Assembly (NCBI GenBank): GCA_900473185.1
Contig: UCKU01000033.1
Span: 1-51,217, forward strand
DNA: 51,217 nucleotides
Source of the DNA: Hyphomicrobiales bacterium
GTDB lineage: Bacteria > Pseudomonadota > Alphaproteobacteria > Rhizobiales > Rhizobiaceae
Direction of reading: 5' to 3'
Position 1 is the first letter of the stretch; each line of letters begins with the position of its first letter. This document shows positions 25,218 through 32,951 of this stretch, piece after piece. The notes below the pieces were generated by a model, which was not told the origin of the DNA, ran no database searches, and saw only the letters and a program-made list of their open reading frames with translations. The translations under genes and the position numbers were made by a program.

Positions 25218-26078
25218 ATGGCGACACTCGACGATCACAGCCAGGCCACTCCAACAGGCCCGATGACGACAGTCATCCGCCGGCACTCGCTGGCGACCCG
25301 CGTGACACACTGGATCAACGTTCTCTGTCTCAGCCTGCTTTTGATGAGCGGGCTGCAGATATTCAATGCCCACCCGGCGCTTTACTGGGGCCAGTACGGT
25401 GCGGATGCAGACCCGTCATGGCTGTCGATCAGCGCCGTCGATGAGGATGGCGGCACGCGCGGCGTGCTTCGCATCGGCAATCTGCAGATCACGACGACAG
25501 GCATTCTCGGCGTTTCGGGAACGGGCGATGACGCGACCGAGCGTGGCTTCCCTTCCTGGATCACCATTCCGAGCTACCAGGATCTCGCAACCGGCCGCCG
25601 CTGGCATCTGTTCTTCGCCTGGCTCTTCGTCATCAACGGAACGATCTATGCGCTCATCGGCTTTCTGTCAGGCCATTTCCGCCGCGATCTGGCGCCGAGC
25701 GGCGAAGAGATCTCGCCGCATCATCTGGGGCAGGAGATCGCCGACCACGCCCGCCTGCGCTTCCCCAAGGGTGAAAAGGCAAGGCGTTACAATGTGCTGC
25801 AGAAGCTCGCCTACCTGATCGTCATCTTCATCCTGCTGCCGCTGATGTTTGCAACGGGCTTGACCATGTCACCCGGCATGGATGCCGGCTATCCCTTCCT
25901 GCTCGACCTTTTCGGCGGCAGGCAATCGGCCCGGTCGATCCACTTCATCTGCGCCTGGTCCATCGTCCTCTTCGTTCTCGTGCATGTCGCAATGGTGATC
26001 CTGTCCGGCCTCTGGAACAACATGCGCTCGATGATAACGGGCCGTTACGTGATCGAAACCGAAAGGGACGATCGATGA
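25218..26078 (+). CDS. Membrane cytochrome b (Ni/Fe-hydrogenase or b561-type subunit)
   Basis: 286 aa with four predicted membrane spans and conserved His residues for two b-type haems: TRVTHWINVLCL in span 1, RRWHLFFAWLFV in span 2, and IHFICAWSIVLFVLVHVAMV toward the end. It passes electrons between the quinone pool and a periplasmic partner. The gene overlaps the next by 4 bases (ATGA), so its partner is surely the Tat-exported molybdenum oxidoreductase. The start may be ATG 25218 or 25263; neither has a strong ribosome site. Confidence 0.9.
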   Translation: MATLDDHSQATPTGPMTTVIRRHSLATRVTHWINVLCLSLLLMSGLQIFNAHPALYWGQYGADADPSWLSISAVDEDGGTRGVLRIGNLQITTTGILGVSGTGDDATERGFPSWITIPSYQDLATGRRWHLFFAWLFVINGTIYALIGFLSGHFRRDLAPSGEEISPHHLGQEIADHARLRFPKGEKARRYNVLQKLAYLIVIFILLPLMFATGLTMSPGMDAGYPFLLDLFGGRQSARSIHFICAWSIVLFVLVHVAMVILSGLWNNMRSMITGRYVIETERDDR

Positions 26079-26851
26079 CCTTCTCCATCACACGTCGCCG
26101 CCTGTTGATCGGATCGGCTGCCGGCCTCGGTGCATTCGGCCTGACCGGCTGCGACGATGTCGTCCAGAACGCCAATGTCCAGTCCGTTCTCGAAATGGCC
26201 GAGACGCTGACGATGAAAAGCCAGCGGCTACTCGTTCCCAAGGACAAGCTGGCGCGCGAATTTTCCGAAGCCGATATCTCGCCGACATTCCGGCCGAATG
26301 GCACGAGCCAGCCAGACAGCGAAGCCTATGCGCAGATGATGGAAACCGGCTTCGCCGACTGGCGACTGAAGATCGACGGGCTGGTAGAGCGTCCCGTCGA
26401 GCTTTCGCTCGCAGATCTGAAGAAGCTGCCCTCACGCACCCAGATCACCCGCCACGACTGCGTCGAGGGCTGGAGCGCGATCGGCAAGTGGACGGGCGCC
26501 CCCCTCGGACCGCTCCTGCAGAGCGTGGGGCTGAAACCCCAAGCCCGCTATGCCGTCTTCTACTGCGCAGACCAGCTCGAACAGACGCTGGACGGCAGCG
26601 GAACCTACTACGAGAGCATCGATCTCATCGACGCCTTCCACCCGCAGACCATCCTCGCCTACCAGATGAACGGCAAGGATCTTGAGGTCGCCCACGGCGC
26701 CCCGCTTCGTCTGCGCGTCGAGCGCCACCTTGGCTACAAGCATGCCAAATACCTGATGCGGATCGAGATCAGGGACAGCTTCGCCAGCCTGTGGGGTGGC
26801 AAGGGCGGCTTCTGGGAAGACCGGGGCTACGAGTGGTACGCCGGAATCTAG
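26075..26851 (+). CDS. Tat-exported molybdopterin oxidoreductase (sulfite-oxidase family)
   Basis: 258 aa. The twin-arginine signal TRRRLLIGSAAGLGAFGLTGC includes a Cys that could also be a lipid site. The molybdopterin domain shows RHDCVEGWSAIGKWTG, whose Cys is the molybdenum ligand, and GYKHAKYLMRIE near the end. The fold is that of sulfite oxidase and the methionine-sulfoxide reductase MsrP, but it is not a clear match to either. Cytochrome b upstream supplies or accepts electrons. The Met-rich protein that follows makes a role in sulfur or methionine redox chemistry a reasonable guess only. Confidence 0.9.
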   Translation: MTFSITRRRLLIGSAAGLGAFGLTGCDDVVQNANVQSVLEMAETLTMKSQRLLVPKDKLAREFSEADISPTFRPNGTSQPDSEAYAQMMETGFADWRLKIDGLVERPVELSLADLKKLPSRTQITRHDCVEGWSAIGKWTGAPLGPLLQSVGLKPQARYAVFYCADQLEQTLDGSGTYYESIDLIDAFHPQTILAYQMNGKDLEVAHGAPLRLRVERHLGYKHAKYLMRIEIRDSFASLWGGKGGFWEDRGYEWYAGI

Positions 26852-26911
26852 GCACTCGCGCCTTCCAACAGTTTTGCAAAGGGCAATGGCGCCCACAAGG
26901 AGGAGAAGGTC

Positions 26912-27184
26912 ATGTTGAAAGGCACAGTAGCAGCAATCGTTCTGGCAGCGGCTTTCGCGCTGCCCGCCTTTGCACAGGACGCGATGATGTCGGCGAAATG
27001 CGACAAGGCTTCGATGATGAAAATGGAGGCCAACATGGATGCCATGAAGGATCCTGCCATGAAGACAAAGAAGGAAATGGCGTCCAAGGAAATGATGATG
27101 GCCAAGGATTCCATGAAGGCCAACAAGATGGAAGAATGCAAGATGCACATGGAAAAAGCCATGAAAAGCATGAGCAATATGTGA
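26912..27184 (+). CDS. Pentapeptide MXKDX-type repeat protein (90 aa)
   Basis: A strong ribosome site (AAGGAGGAGAAGGTC) precedes a signal peptide ending AFAQD. The mature part is almost wholly Met, Lys, Ala, Asp and Glu, with 20 Met in 90 residues and two Cys, in repeats such as MDAMKDPAMK and MAKDSMKANKM. Proteins of this kind are annotated MXKDX repeat proteins. Clustered Met in the periplasm suggests Cu(I) binding or a sacrificial oxidant sink; this is inference. It follows the molybdenum oxidoreductase by 60 bases and is likely in the same operon. Confidence 0.9.
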   Translation: MLKGTVAAIVLAAAFALPAFAQDAMMSAKCDKASMMKMEANMDAMKDPAMKTKKEMASKEMMMAKDSMKANKMEECKMHMEKAMKSMSNM

Positions 27185-27252
27185 AGCGTGTCAGAGCGAC
27201 GCGGGCTGCCCTCGGGCTGCCCGTGTCGGCAGGGGAATGAACGCCGCTGCAC

Positions 27253-27340
27253 GATCGGCAACAACTGCCTCGTCGGCGCCAACGCGCTCGTCACGGAGGC
27301 GAGGAATTCCCCGGCAACTCCCTGATCGCCGGCTCACCCG
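27253..27340 (+). pseudogene. Fragment of gamma-carbonic-anhydrase-like gene
   Basis: About 87 bases match codons of the intact gene at 23979-24066 closely (GATCGGCAACAACTGCCTCG, GGCGCCAACGCGCTCGTCAC, GGAATTCC..., CTCCCTGATCG), with one base lost at GAGGCGAGG, which breaks the frame. Bases just upstream (CGCTGCACGATCGG) match an earlier turn of the same gene, as if one hexapeptide coil was deleted. No start or stop is in register. It is a dead fragment of a duplicated or replaced copy. Confidence 0.8.
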
Positions 27341-27502
27341 GCCATGCCATCATACGCTGTGCAGCCCTGATGCGTGGGCGCACTCCGTCGGGTGAGCAAC
27401 GCTCGGGCTGCCCGAGCCGCCGGGAAGCTCCTCAGTATGCGCAGAACATCTGGCATCCACACGCCGACGCTGGCATAAATGAGCTTCATCGAGGGAGGCA
27501 TC

Positions 27503-28276
27503 ATGATGCAGAAGAACGCGCCGGATTTCAGCCTTGCGGGCAAAGTGACTTTGGTGACGGGAGCGAGCCGTGGCATCGGTCGGGCTTGCGCGCTTGCCTG
27601 TGCCGCAGCAGGCTCCGATATTGTTTTGGGTGTCCGTGATGTCGCAGCCTCGGCGGGCCTGGTTGCCGAACTCGAGGGCACGGGACGAAAAGTTCTCCCT
27701 GTTGAACTGGATATTCCCAATAAGGCCCATATCGCACAGGCCGTCGACGCGGCTCTGGCTACATTCGGTCGGATCGACATCCTCGTCAACAACGTCGGTG
27801 TGGCTCCGGGCAATCTCGCGGAACTCGTTGAGGAGAAGGACCTTGACGAGATACTCGATGTCAACATCAAGGGCACCTTTCTGATGACGCAGGCAGTTGG
27901 CCGTCACATGATCAAGCGCAATGGGGGCCGGATCATCAATATCAGCTCACAGGCCGGTACCGTGGCACTGCGTGGCGAGGCAATCTATTGCATGAGCAAG
28001 GCGGCAATCAATCACCTCACGCGCTGCCTTGCAGCCGAATGGGCGCGCTACGATGTCACCGTAAACACCGTATCGCCGACGTTCATTCACACCGATGGTA
28101 CTGCCCCTTTTCTATCCGATGCCGACAATCGCAAAGCGACGCTCGGTCACATTCCACTCGGTCGGATCGGTGAAACCGATGATGTGGTGGGTGCCGTAGT
28201 CTTCCTTGCATCACCGGCTGCGAGCCTGATCACCGGCGCGAACCTGCTGGTGGACGGTGGATGGTCCGTCGCCTGA
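27503..28276 (+). CDS. Short-chain dehydrogenase/reductase (FabG-like, 257 aa)
   Basis: Classical SDR: TGASRGIG cofactor motif, NNVG, catalytic Ser (NISSQAG) and YCMSK (Tyr-x-x-x-Lys), and a C-terminal LVDGGWSVA. The ATG at 27503 follows GAGGGAGGCATC. It probably reduces or oxidises a ketone or hydroxyl group on a small molecule; the sequence does not tell which. It stands between a pseudogene fragment and a convergent gene. Confidence 0.92.
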   Translation: MMQKNAPDFSLAGKVTLVTGASRGIGRACALACAAAGSDIVLGVRDVAASAGLVAELEGTGRKVLPVELDIPNKAHIAQAVDAALATFGRIDILVNNVGVAPGNLAELVEEKDLDEILDVNIKGTFLMTQAVGRHMIKRNGGRIINISSQAGTVALRGEAIYCMSKAAINHLTRCLAAEWARYDVTVNTVSPTFIHTDGTAPFLSDADNRKATLGHIPLGRIGETDDVVGAVVFLASPAASLITGANLLVDGGWSVA

Positions 28277-28357
28277 GGCCGAGACGGCTCCTGCAGCAAA
28301 AGTCTTATGCAAACGAGAGCAACTACTCGTTCTGCCTCCCCTCCTGGGTTTGGCGAT

Positions 28358-29881
28358 CTATCGCTGCAGTTTTGGGCGCACGGTGATTTCCACACCGGCC
28401 GCATTCGTCACGCTCGCTTGCGCGGTCACCCGATCGAGAAAGTCCTGGCGGAAAGGCGGGGGATCGCCTGGATTGACGAACAGCTTGCCGAAATTGACCG
28501 CGATATGCTTTCGGTCGATTTCCCCTACGATCCGCTTGCACTGCTTGATATCAGCCTCATAGGCGGCATCCATGACCAGCTCGACCGCCATGACGCTGAG
28601 GTCTTCGGTCTGGTCGTAGCCGCGGCGAGCCCAGTCCTCCTCAGTCGGCGAAGCGCCCGGCGGCGTCAGCGGCGGATCGCCCACGAAGGCGAAGACGGCG
28701 CGCACCTTGCCGAAGTAAACCCCGTTGCCGTCCTCGTTCCACACCTCCAACACCGGACCGGCAGTACGGTACTTCAGCGTTCCGTTGCCGCCGGTGTAGA
28801 AGCTCGAAAGCTGGTCCTGCGGCGGACCGACATAGGCATCCACCGCCTCGAACATGACAGTGACGCTGCCGTCGCCGTCCTTGAGCAATTGGCCGTCGAT
28901 GAACCAGCGCACCTCAAAGATCGGTCCGCCTTTCAGCAGGTGAAGGTCGTAGCGTGTCGTCGTCTTCAGCCGGTAGGCCAGCGCGCTATACTGTTTCTCA
29001 GGGAACCAGCAGACCCGCATCTTGACCTGAACTTGGCGATCGAGCCGCCGCTCGACAGCAGTCACTGCCGAATCCAGCCTTGCCAGATTGACAGGTGTGG
29101 AGGACACGTGGCCCTTTGCGAGATAGTCGGCGTCGTCGTCGGTAAACTTCATCTCGAAGTCACGCGCCGCCGCGCTCAACTCGTTTCCGAGGAAGACCAC
29201 CGCATCGATGCCGAGCAGGTCGTCGGGATCGATGATCTCGTCCAGCCCGGCGGCATCGGATAACGCATCGCGCAATGGGCCGGAAATTGCGTCCTTCACC
29301 GCCCCGGTGATCGCCTTAACCGCGTTCTTGCGTGCGGCAGCGTCTCCCAGCCGGTCGAGCCGCGTCTGGATCCCGTCTATTGGCGCCACCACCATGCCGT
29401 TCGCGTCGCGCGACAATTCGCTGTCGTACCCGCCGGCGATCAGCTTCGTCAGCTCGGCCGACAGCGCCGGTCCGAACACCTTGTTGAATTTCTTGTGCCC
29501 CGCCTCCGATGTGCTGGGCGAAAATGCGTCCTGATCCCAAAGCAAGGCGACCATTCCGGCCAGGCCGGGAAACCAGCTGCCTATCTCCAGCAGGGCCGGC
29601 CGAAGACGGAAGGACCGCGTCCCCAGCGCCGCCGGAATCGGCAGCGTCGCCGGCGCGTTCACGTCACCGGTGCCGAGCAGCCACGGGCTCGCCGGAGCGC
29701 CCTCGAATGTCTTTACCCCGACCGAAGGCAATATGCTGCCGGGCGGCGGCGCACCGATCGTATCCGCATCGGCCTTGAAGCCCAGGATCCACATGTAAGG
29801 CTCGTCACCCCCGGAGTCCTCGGTGGTGCGTACCTGCAGCTGAAAAAGCGCGAAGGTGACATCGATTTCCGTCGGTCGCAT
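28358..29881 (-). CDS. Unrecognised 507-aa protein
   Basis: An intact frame without a signal peptide, starting MRPTEIDVTFALFQLQVRTT. The N-terminal third has beta-like segments (YMWILGFKADADTIG, TRSFRLRPALLEIGSWFPGL) and DAFSPSTSEAGHKKFNKVFG. The middle is helical (AITGAVKDAISGPLRDALSDAAG, in parts). The C-terminal part is strand-rich, with FEVRWFIDGQLL, GPVLEVWNEDGNGVYFGKVRA and a last helix region. I recognise no family, catalytic motif or repeat. Length, codon use and an undisturbed frame mark it as real. The antisense frames over it are shadows. It is flanked by convergent genes and a pseudogene, in an area of rearrangement. Confidence 0.8.
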   Translation of the reverse strand: MRPTEIDVTFALFQLQVRTTEDSGGDEPYMWILGFKADADTIGAPPPGSILPSVGVKTFEGAPASPWLLGTGDVNAPATLPIPAALGTRSFRLRPALLEIGSWFPGLAGMVALLWDQDAFSPSTSEAGHKKFNKVFGPALSAELTKLIAGGYDSELSRDANGMVVAPIDGIQTRLDRLGDAAARKNAVKAITGAVKDAISGPLRDALSDAAGLDEIIDPDDLLGIDAVVFLGNELSAAARDFEMKFTDDDADYLAKGHVSSTPVNLARLDSAVTAVERRLDRQVQVKMRVCWFPEKQYSALAYRLKTTTRYDLHLLKGGPIFEVRWFIDGQLLKDGDGSVTVMFEAVDAYVGPPQDQLSSFYTGGNGTLKYRTAGPVLEVWNEDGNGVYFGKVRAVFAFVGDPPLTPPGASPTEEDWARRGYDQTEDLSVMAVELVMDAAYEADIKQCKRIVGEIDRKHIAVNFGKLFVNPGDPPPFRQDFLDRVTAQASVTNAAGVEITVRPKLQR

Positions 29882-30051
29882 AGCAAAGACCTTTCCCAGA
29901 CATGCTTTGCAGCTTGGGTTGAATCATCGGATGCTTTGAAATGGACGAATGCAAATAAATGCTGAACGCACAAATAGCATGGACCGCCGATCAATTCTAG
30001 AAAAAGGTGCAGACTTCTCTGGCAACGACCACGGCTGCCACCATTCACGAC

Positions 30052-30198
30052 CTAGCTTGCATCCCCGATATCAAAGCGAACGATCCTGTCGCCCTCCATA
30101 CGGAAGAGGGGCGTCACAGTCTTGTCCTTCAGGCCATGACTTTGCCCCTCCGGCGGCCGGCCATTCAGATCGAATACCTTCAGGATCACCTCGACTGA
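30052..30198 (-). pseudogene. Truncated copy of the NTF2-like gene at 31985
   Basis: 131 bases (30065-30195) align without gaps to 31998-32128, about 15 mismatches by eye. The copied part encodes the last third of the intact protein (FDLNGRPPEGQSHGLKDKTV, FRMEGDRIVRFDIG) and still ends in a stop (TAG at 30052-30054), but has no N-terminal two thirds. Both copies are on the minus strand, so they form a direct repeat on either side of the SDR/TetR module. Confidence 0.85.
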
Positions 30199-30350
30199 CT
30201 GCCGACTACCGGATCAGCTTGCGCCGGCGGGATCGACCATTGCCGATAAGGCGAGCGGCGAACTACGGCATGCATCCCCTCTGCCAGCGCCTTTGAAGGA
30301 TGCGGAAAAGGCCGGCATCGGCCAGCCTCCTCCTGCCACTGCCAGCGCCC

Positions 30351-31091
30351 TCAGGTGTTCAAGCCGCCATCCACATTGAGGATGGCGCCTGTGATATTCC
30401 TTGCGGCAGGGCTTGCGAGGAAGGCGACGGCAGCCGCCACATCGTGGGGCTCGCCATAGCGGCCGAGCGGTATCAGGGCGCGCTGGAAGTCGGCAAACTC
30501 CCCGTCGGCCGGGTTCATGTCCGTATTGGTTGATCCCGGCTGGATCAGGTTGACGGTCACATCCCGAGGTCCGAGTTCGCGGGCGAGACCGCGCGTGAAG
30601 GACTGCAGTGCGGATTTCGTCATGTAATACACCGTGCCGGTGTCGCCAACGATGCGTTCGGCGCCGGCCGAGCCGATATTGATGACGCGGCCTCCCGCTT
30701 GCAGATGCGGAATGGCGGCCTGCGCGGCGAGCACCGGCGAGCGCACGTTGACATCAAGCAGCGCATCGATCTGCGCGACGCTGAAGCCTGCGATCGTATC
30801 GTAAAGCGCAATGGCAGCATTGTTGACGAGAATGTCGAGACCGCCAAGCGCGCGAGCCGCCTCCTCCACCGAACGCTTCACGGCTGCCGGATCGGCGCTG
30901 TCGGCCTGGATTGCAAATCCCCGCCTGCCCTTGCCCTCGATAGCGCGAACGACCTCGGCGGCGCGATCGGCCGAACGCTCATAGGTGATGGCGACGTCGG
31001 CGCCCTTTTCGGCAAGCGCCACCGCAATGGCGGCGCCGATACCGCGCGATGCGCCCGTTACGAGAGCACGTTTTCCAGCAAGTTCAGTCAT
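30351..31091 (-). CDS. Short-chain dehydrogenase/reductase (247-aa class)
   Basis: 246 aa from ATG 31091 after AAAGGGACGATTG. TGASRGIG, NNAAIA, catalytic YYMTK with the Ser in INIGSAG, and the C-terminal LNVDGGLNT are all standard SDR features. It is divergent from the TetR gene and its promoter region holds one of two matching TetR-like operators, so it is the likely target of that regulator. The substrate is unknown; such TetR-SDR pairs often deal with reactive carbonyls or quinones, but nothing here proves it. Confidence 0.93.
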   Translation of the reverse strand: MTELAGKRALVTGASRGIGAAIAVALAEKGADVAITYERSADRAAEVVRAIEGKGRRGFAIQADSADPAAVKRSVEEAARALGGLDILVNNAAIALYDTIAGFSVAQIDALLDVNVRSPVLAAQAAIPHLQAGGRVINIGSAGAERIVGDTGTVYYMTKSALQSFTRGLARELGPRDVTVNLIQPGSTNTDMNPADGEFADFQRALIPLGRYGEPHDVAAAVAFLASPAARNITGAILNVDGGLNT

Positions 31092-31104
31092 CAATCGTCC
31101 CTTT

Positions 31105-31122
31105 CTGTATTGATCGACACAG
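31105..31122. promoter_or_regulatory. TetR-type operator 1 (SDR side)
   Basis: CTGTATTGATCGACACAG, an imperfect palindrome centred on GATC, 14 bases before the SDR start codon. It matches operator 2 at 14 of 18 positions. Confidence 0.75.
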
Positions 31123-31159
31123 AATTAGCTAGGGACGCCGAACGCGCACGTCAAGAATA

Positions 31160-31177
31160 TTGTATCGATCAACACAA
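31160..31177. promoter_or_regulatory. TetR-type operator 2 (regulator side)
   Basis: TTGTATCGATCAACACAA, the same imperfect palindrome, 51 bases before the TetR start codon. Two near-identical sites in one divergent promoter region point to repression of both genes by one protein. Confidence 0.75.
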
Positions 31178-31227
31178 AATATCCTGAACCGTTGTCGAGA
31201 CGCACCGGCGGGTTTATATAGTGACCG

Positions 31228-31902
31228 ATGCAGAAATCGGACCAGACGCCGCAAGCCCAGGATACGACGGCCAACGAGACGACAGCCACCCGCACCCGCG
31301 GGCGGCCGCGCGCCTTCGATCGGGAAGCTGCGCTCGCCAAGGCGACCCGCCTGTTCTGGGAAAAGGGTTTCGAGGCGACGTCGATCAGCGACCTTACCGA
31401 GGCGATGGGCATCGGATCGCCGAGCCTCTACGCGGCCTTCGGCTCGAAGGAGGCGCTCTATGCCGAAGCATTGAACTATTACCAGGAGACCAACGAGGCC
31501 CTTGTCTGGGCAGGCTTTCGCGCCGCCCGCACGGCGCGCGAAGCCGTCAAGGCGCTTCTCATGGACTCGGCGGCGGTCCTGACCGGCTCCGTCGTCGATA
31601 TTCCCCTCGGCTGCATGGTGTCCCTCTCTTCGGTCGGCAGCGAGGGCCATGCCGAACTCGGCGAACTGGTGCGAACCGCCCGCGCCGTCACGCTCGACCT
31701 TCTGAAACGGCGCCTGAGCCAGGCGGTATCGGCAGGCGAAATTCCAGCCTCGACCGACATCCACGGCCTCGCCCGTTTCGTGCAGACCGTCCAGAACGGC
31801 ATGTCGATTCTCGCCCGCGATGGAGCAAGCCGCAGCGAACTGGAATCCGTGGCCGAGGTCTCGATGCTCGGATGGGACGCCCGCACGGGAGGACGATCAT
31901 AG
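31228..31902 (+). CDS. TetR/AcrR-family regulator
   Basis: 224 aa. After a disordered, Thr-rich start and RGRPRAFD comes a TetR helix-turn-helix: ATRLFWEKGFEATSISDLTE and MGIGSPSLYAAFGSKEALYA. The C-terminal ligand domain contains a Cys (PLGCMVSLSS) conserved in the branch represented by YafC/ComR-like regulators. It probably represses its own gene and the divergent SDR through the two 18-bp operators between them. The ligand is unknown. Confidence 0.94.
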   Translation: MQKSDQTPQAQDTTANETTATRTRGRPRAFDREAALAKATRLFWEKGFEATSISDLTEAMGIGSPSLYAAFGSKEALYAEALNYYQETNEALVWAGFRAARTAREAVKALLMDSAAVLTGSVVDIPLGCMVSLSSVGSEGHAELGELVRTARAVTLDLLKRRLSQAVSAGEIPASTDIHGLARFVQTVQNGMSILARDGASRSELESVAEVSMLGWDARTGGRS

Positions 31903-31984
31903 CGCGACGACTGGCATGAGCCGGAAGTGATCATGAGGCGGCAGACGTGGCGAAAGCCGGCGCCGGATGACCGCCCTTCCCGGC

Positions 31985-32362
31985 CTAATCCGCCTCGCCG
32001 ATATCGAAGCGAACGATCCTGTCGCCCTCCATGCGGAAGATGTGCGTCACGGTCTTGTCCTTCAGCCCATGACTTTGCCCCTCCAGCGGCCGCCCGTCGA
32101 GATCAAAAACCCTCTGGATCACCTCGACCTCTATGGCGCCATCGTCCGCCTTCCGAAATGCGACCGGCTCGACATGCGGGCTGACGATCGCCCATTGGCG
32201 TGTCCAGTAATCCCGAACCGCCTCACGCCCATGAACATGGCCGCCCTCCATGCCGTTTGCCCAGGCGACATCATCGGCCAGCACGGCAAGCACCGCGTCG
32301 ATATCGCGCGCATTGAAGCGCTCGTAGATGTGTTTGATCAACTGCGTCTGTTTTTCCGACAT
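31985..32362 (-). CDS. NTF2-like (SnoaL/DUF4440-type) protein (125 aa)
   Basis: A small single-domain protein of the NTF2-like fold: an N-terminal helix (QLIKHIYERFNARDIDAVLAVLADDVAW in pieces), then HGREAVRDYWTRQWA, and strands ending DRIVRFDIGEAD. Members act as isomerases, hydratases or ligand binders; none can be picked here. It is divergent from a MarR gene, 115 bp away, and may be its target. A truncated copy of its 3' end is at 30052-30198. Confidence 0.87.
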   Translation of the reverse strand: MSEKQTQLIKHIYERFNARDIDAVLAVLADDVAWANGMEGGHVHGREAVRDYWTRQWAIVSPHVEPVAFRKADDGAIEVEVIQRVFDLDGRPLEGQSHGLKDKTVTHIFRMEGDRIVRFDIGEAD

Positions 32363-32422
32363 GCTGTTTTCTCTCTATCGCTTAGCGGGGGTCGGGCCGA
32401 CATTGACCGGCACGGCCAGCGC

Positions 32423-32450
32423 AGTTACATATGTGCATATATAGTTTATG
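32423..32450. promoter_or_regulatory. Possible MarR operator
   Basis: The AT-rich stretch TTACATATGTGCATATATAG contains overlapping imperfect inverted repeats (CATATG, TATGTGCATA) between the divergent NTF2-like and marR genes, where a MarR dimer would be expected to bind. Confidence 0.5.
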
Positions 32451-32477
32451 GTCAACGGCCGACAAGGAGCAAATGAA

Positions 32478-32927
32478 ATGAGTGAAGACGTGCTTTCTAC
32501 GCCGGGGCATCTCATCAGCCTCGCGGCGCGCGGCTTCGCACGCCTCAGCGAGTCACGTCTGAAACCGCTCGGCTTCGGCGTCGGCCAATTGCCGGTTCTG
32601 GTGGCGCTGAAAGATGGCAAGGCAAGCACGCAGCGCGACCTCGCCCGTTTCGCCAAGGTGGAGCAGCCGCCGATGGCGCAAATGCTCGCGCGCATGGAGC
32701 GGGATGGCCTGATCGAGCGCACACCCGACCCGGCGGACGGTCGAAGCAGCCGCATCATGTTGACGGAGGCCGCGCGAGAAAGCATGCCCGAGGCAATCGC
32801 GACCTTGTTTCAGGGTAATAGCGAGGCGCTCGATGGCTTCTCACACGCGGAAACGGAACAACTCGTCGCCTTGCTGACGCGACTGATCGCAAATCTCGAT
32901 AAAATTACGAGCGCTGATTTGCCGTGA
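32478..32927 (+). CDS. MarR-family regulator
   Basis: 149 aa from the ATG at 32478, with AAGGAG 8 bases before it. The winged helix is clear: STQRDLARFAKVEQPPMAQM, LARMERDGLIERTPDPADGR, RSSRIMLTEAARE (wing with the DGR motif). MarR dimers usually repress a neighbouring gene and release on binding a small aromatic molecule or on Cys oxidation; no Cys is present here, so ligand control is more likely. It is divergent from the NTF2-like gene and convergent with the EmrB-type pump. Confidence 0.93.
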   Translation: MSEDVLSTPGHLISLAARGFARLSESRLKPLGFGVGQLPVLVALKDGKASTQRDLARFAKVEQPPMAQMLARMERDGLIERTPDPADGRSSRIMLTEAARESMPEAIATLFQGNSEALDGFSHAETEQLVALLTRLIANLDKITSADLP

Positions 32928-32951
32928 TGCGGCCTGCGGTTTTTCAACCTT

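Noticed and set aside
28307..29263. 318-aa plus-strand frame antisense to the 507-aa unknown protein
   Set aside because: His/Arg/Leu-rich shadow with no ribosome site. The minus frame is longer and has balanced composition.
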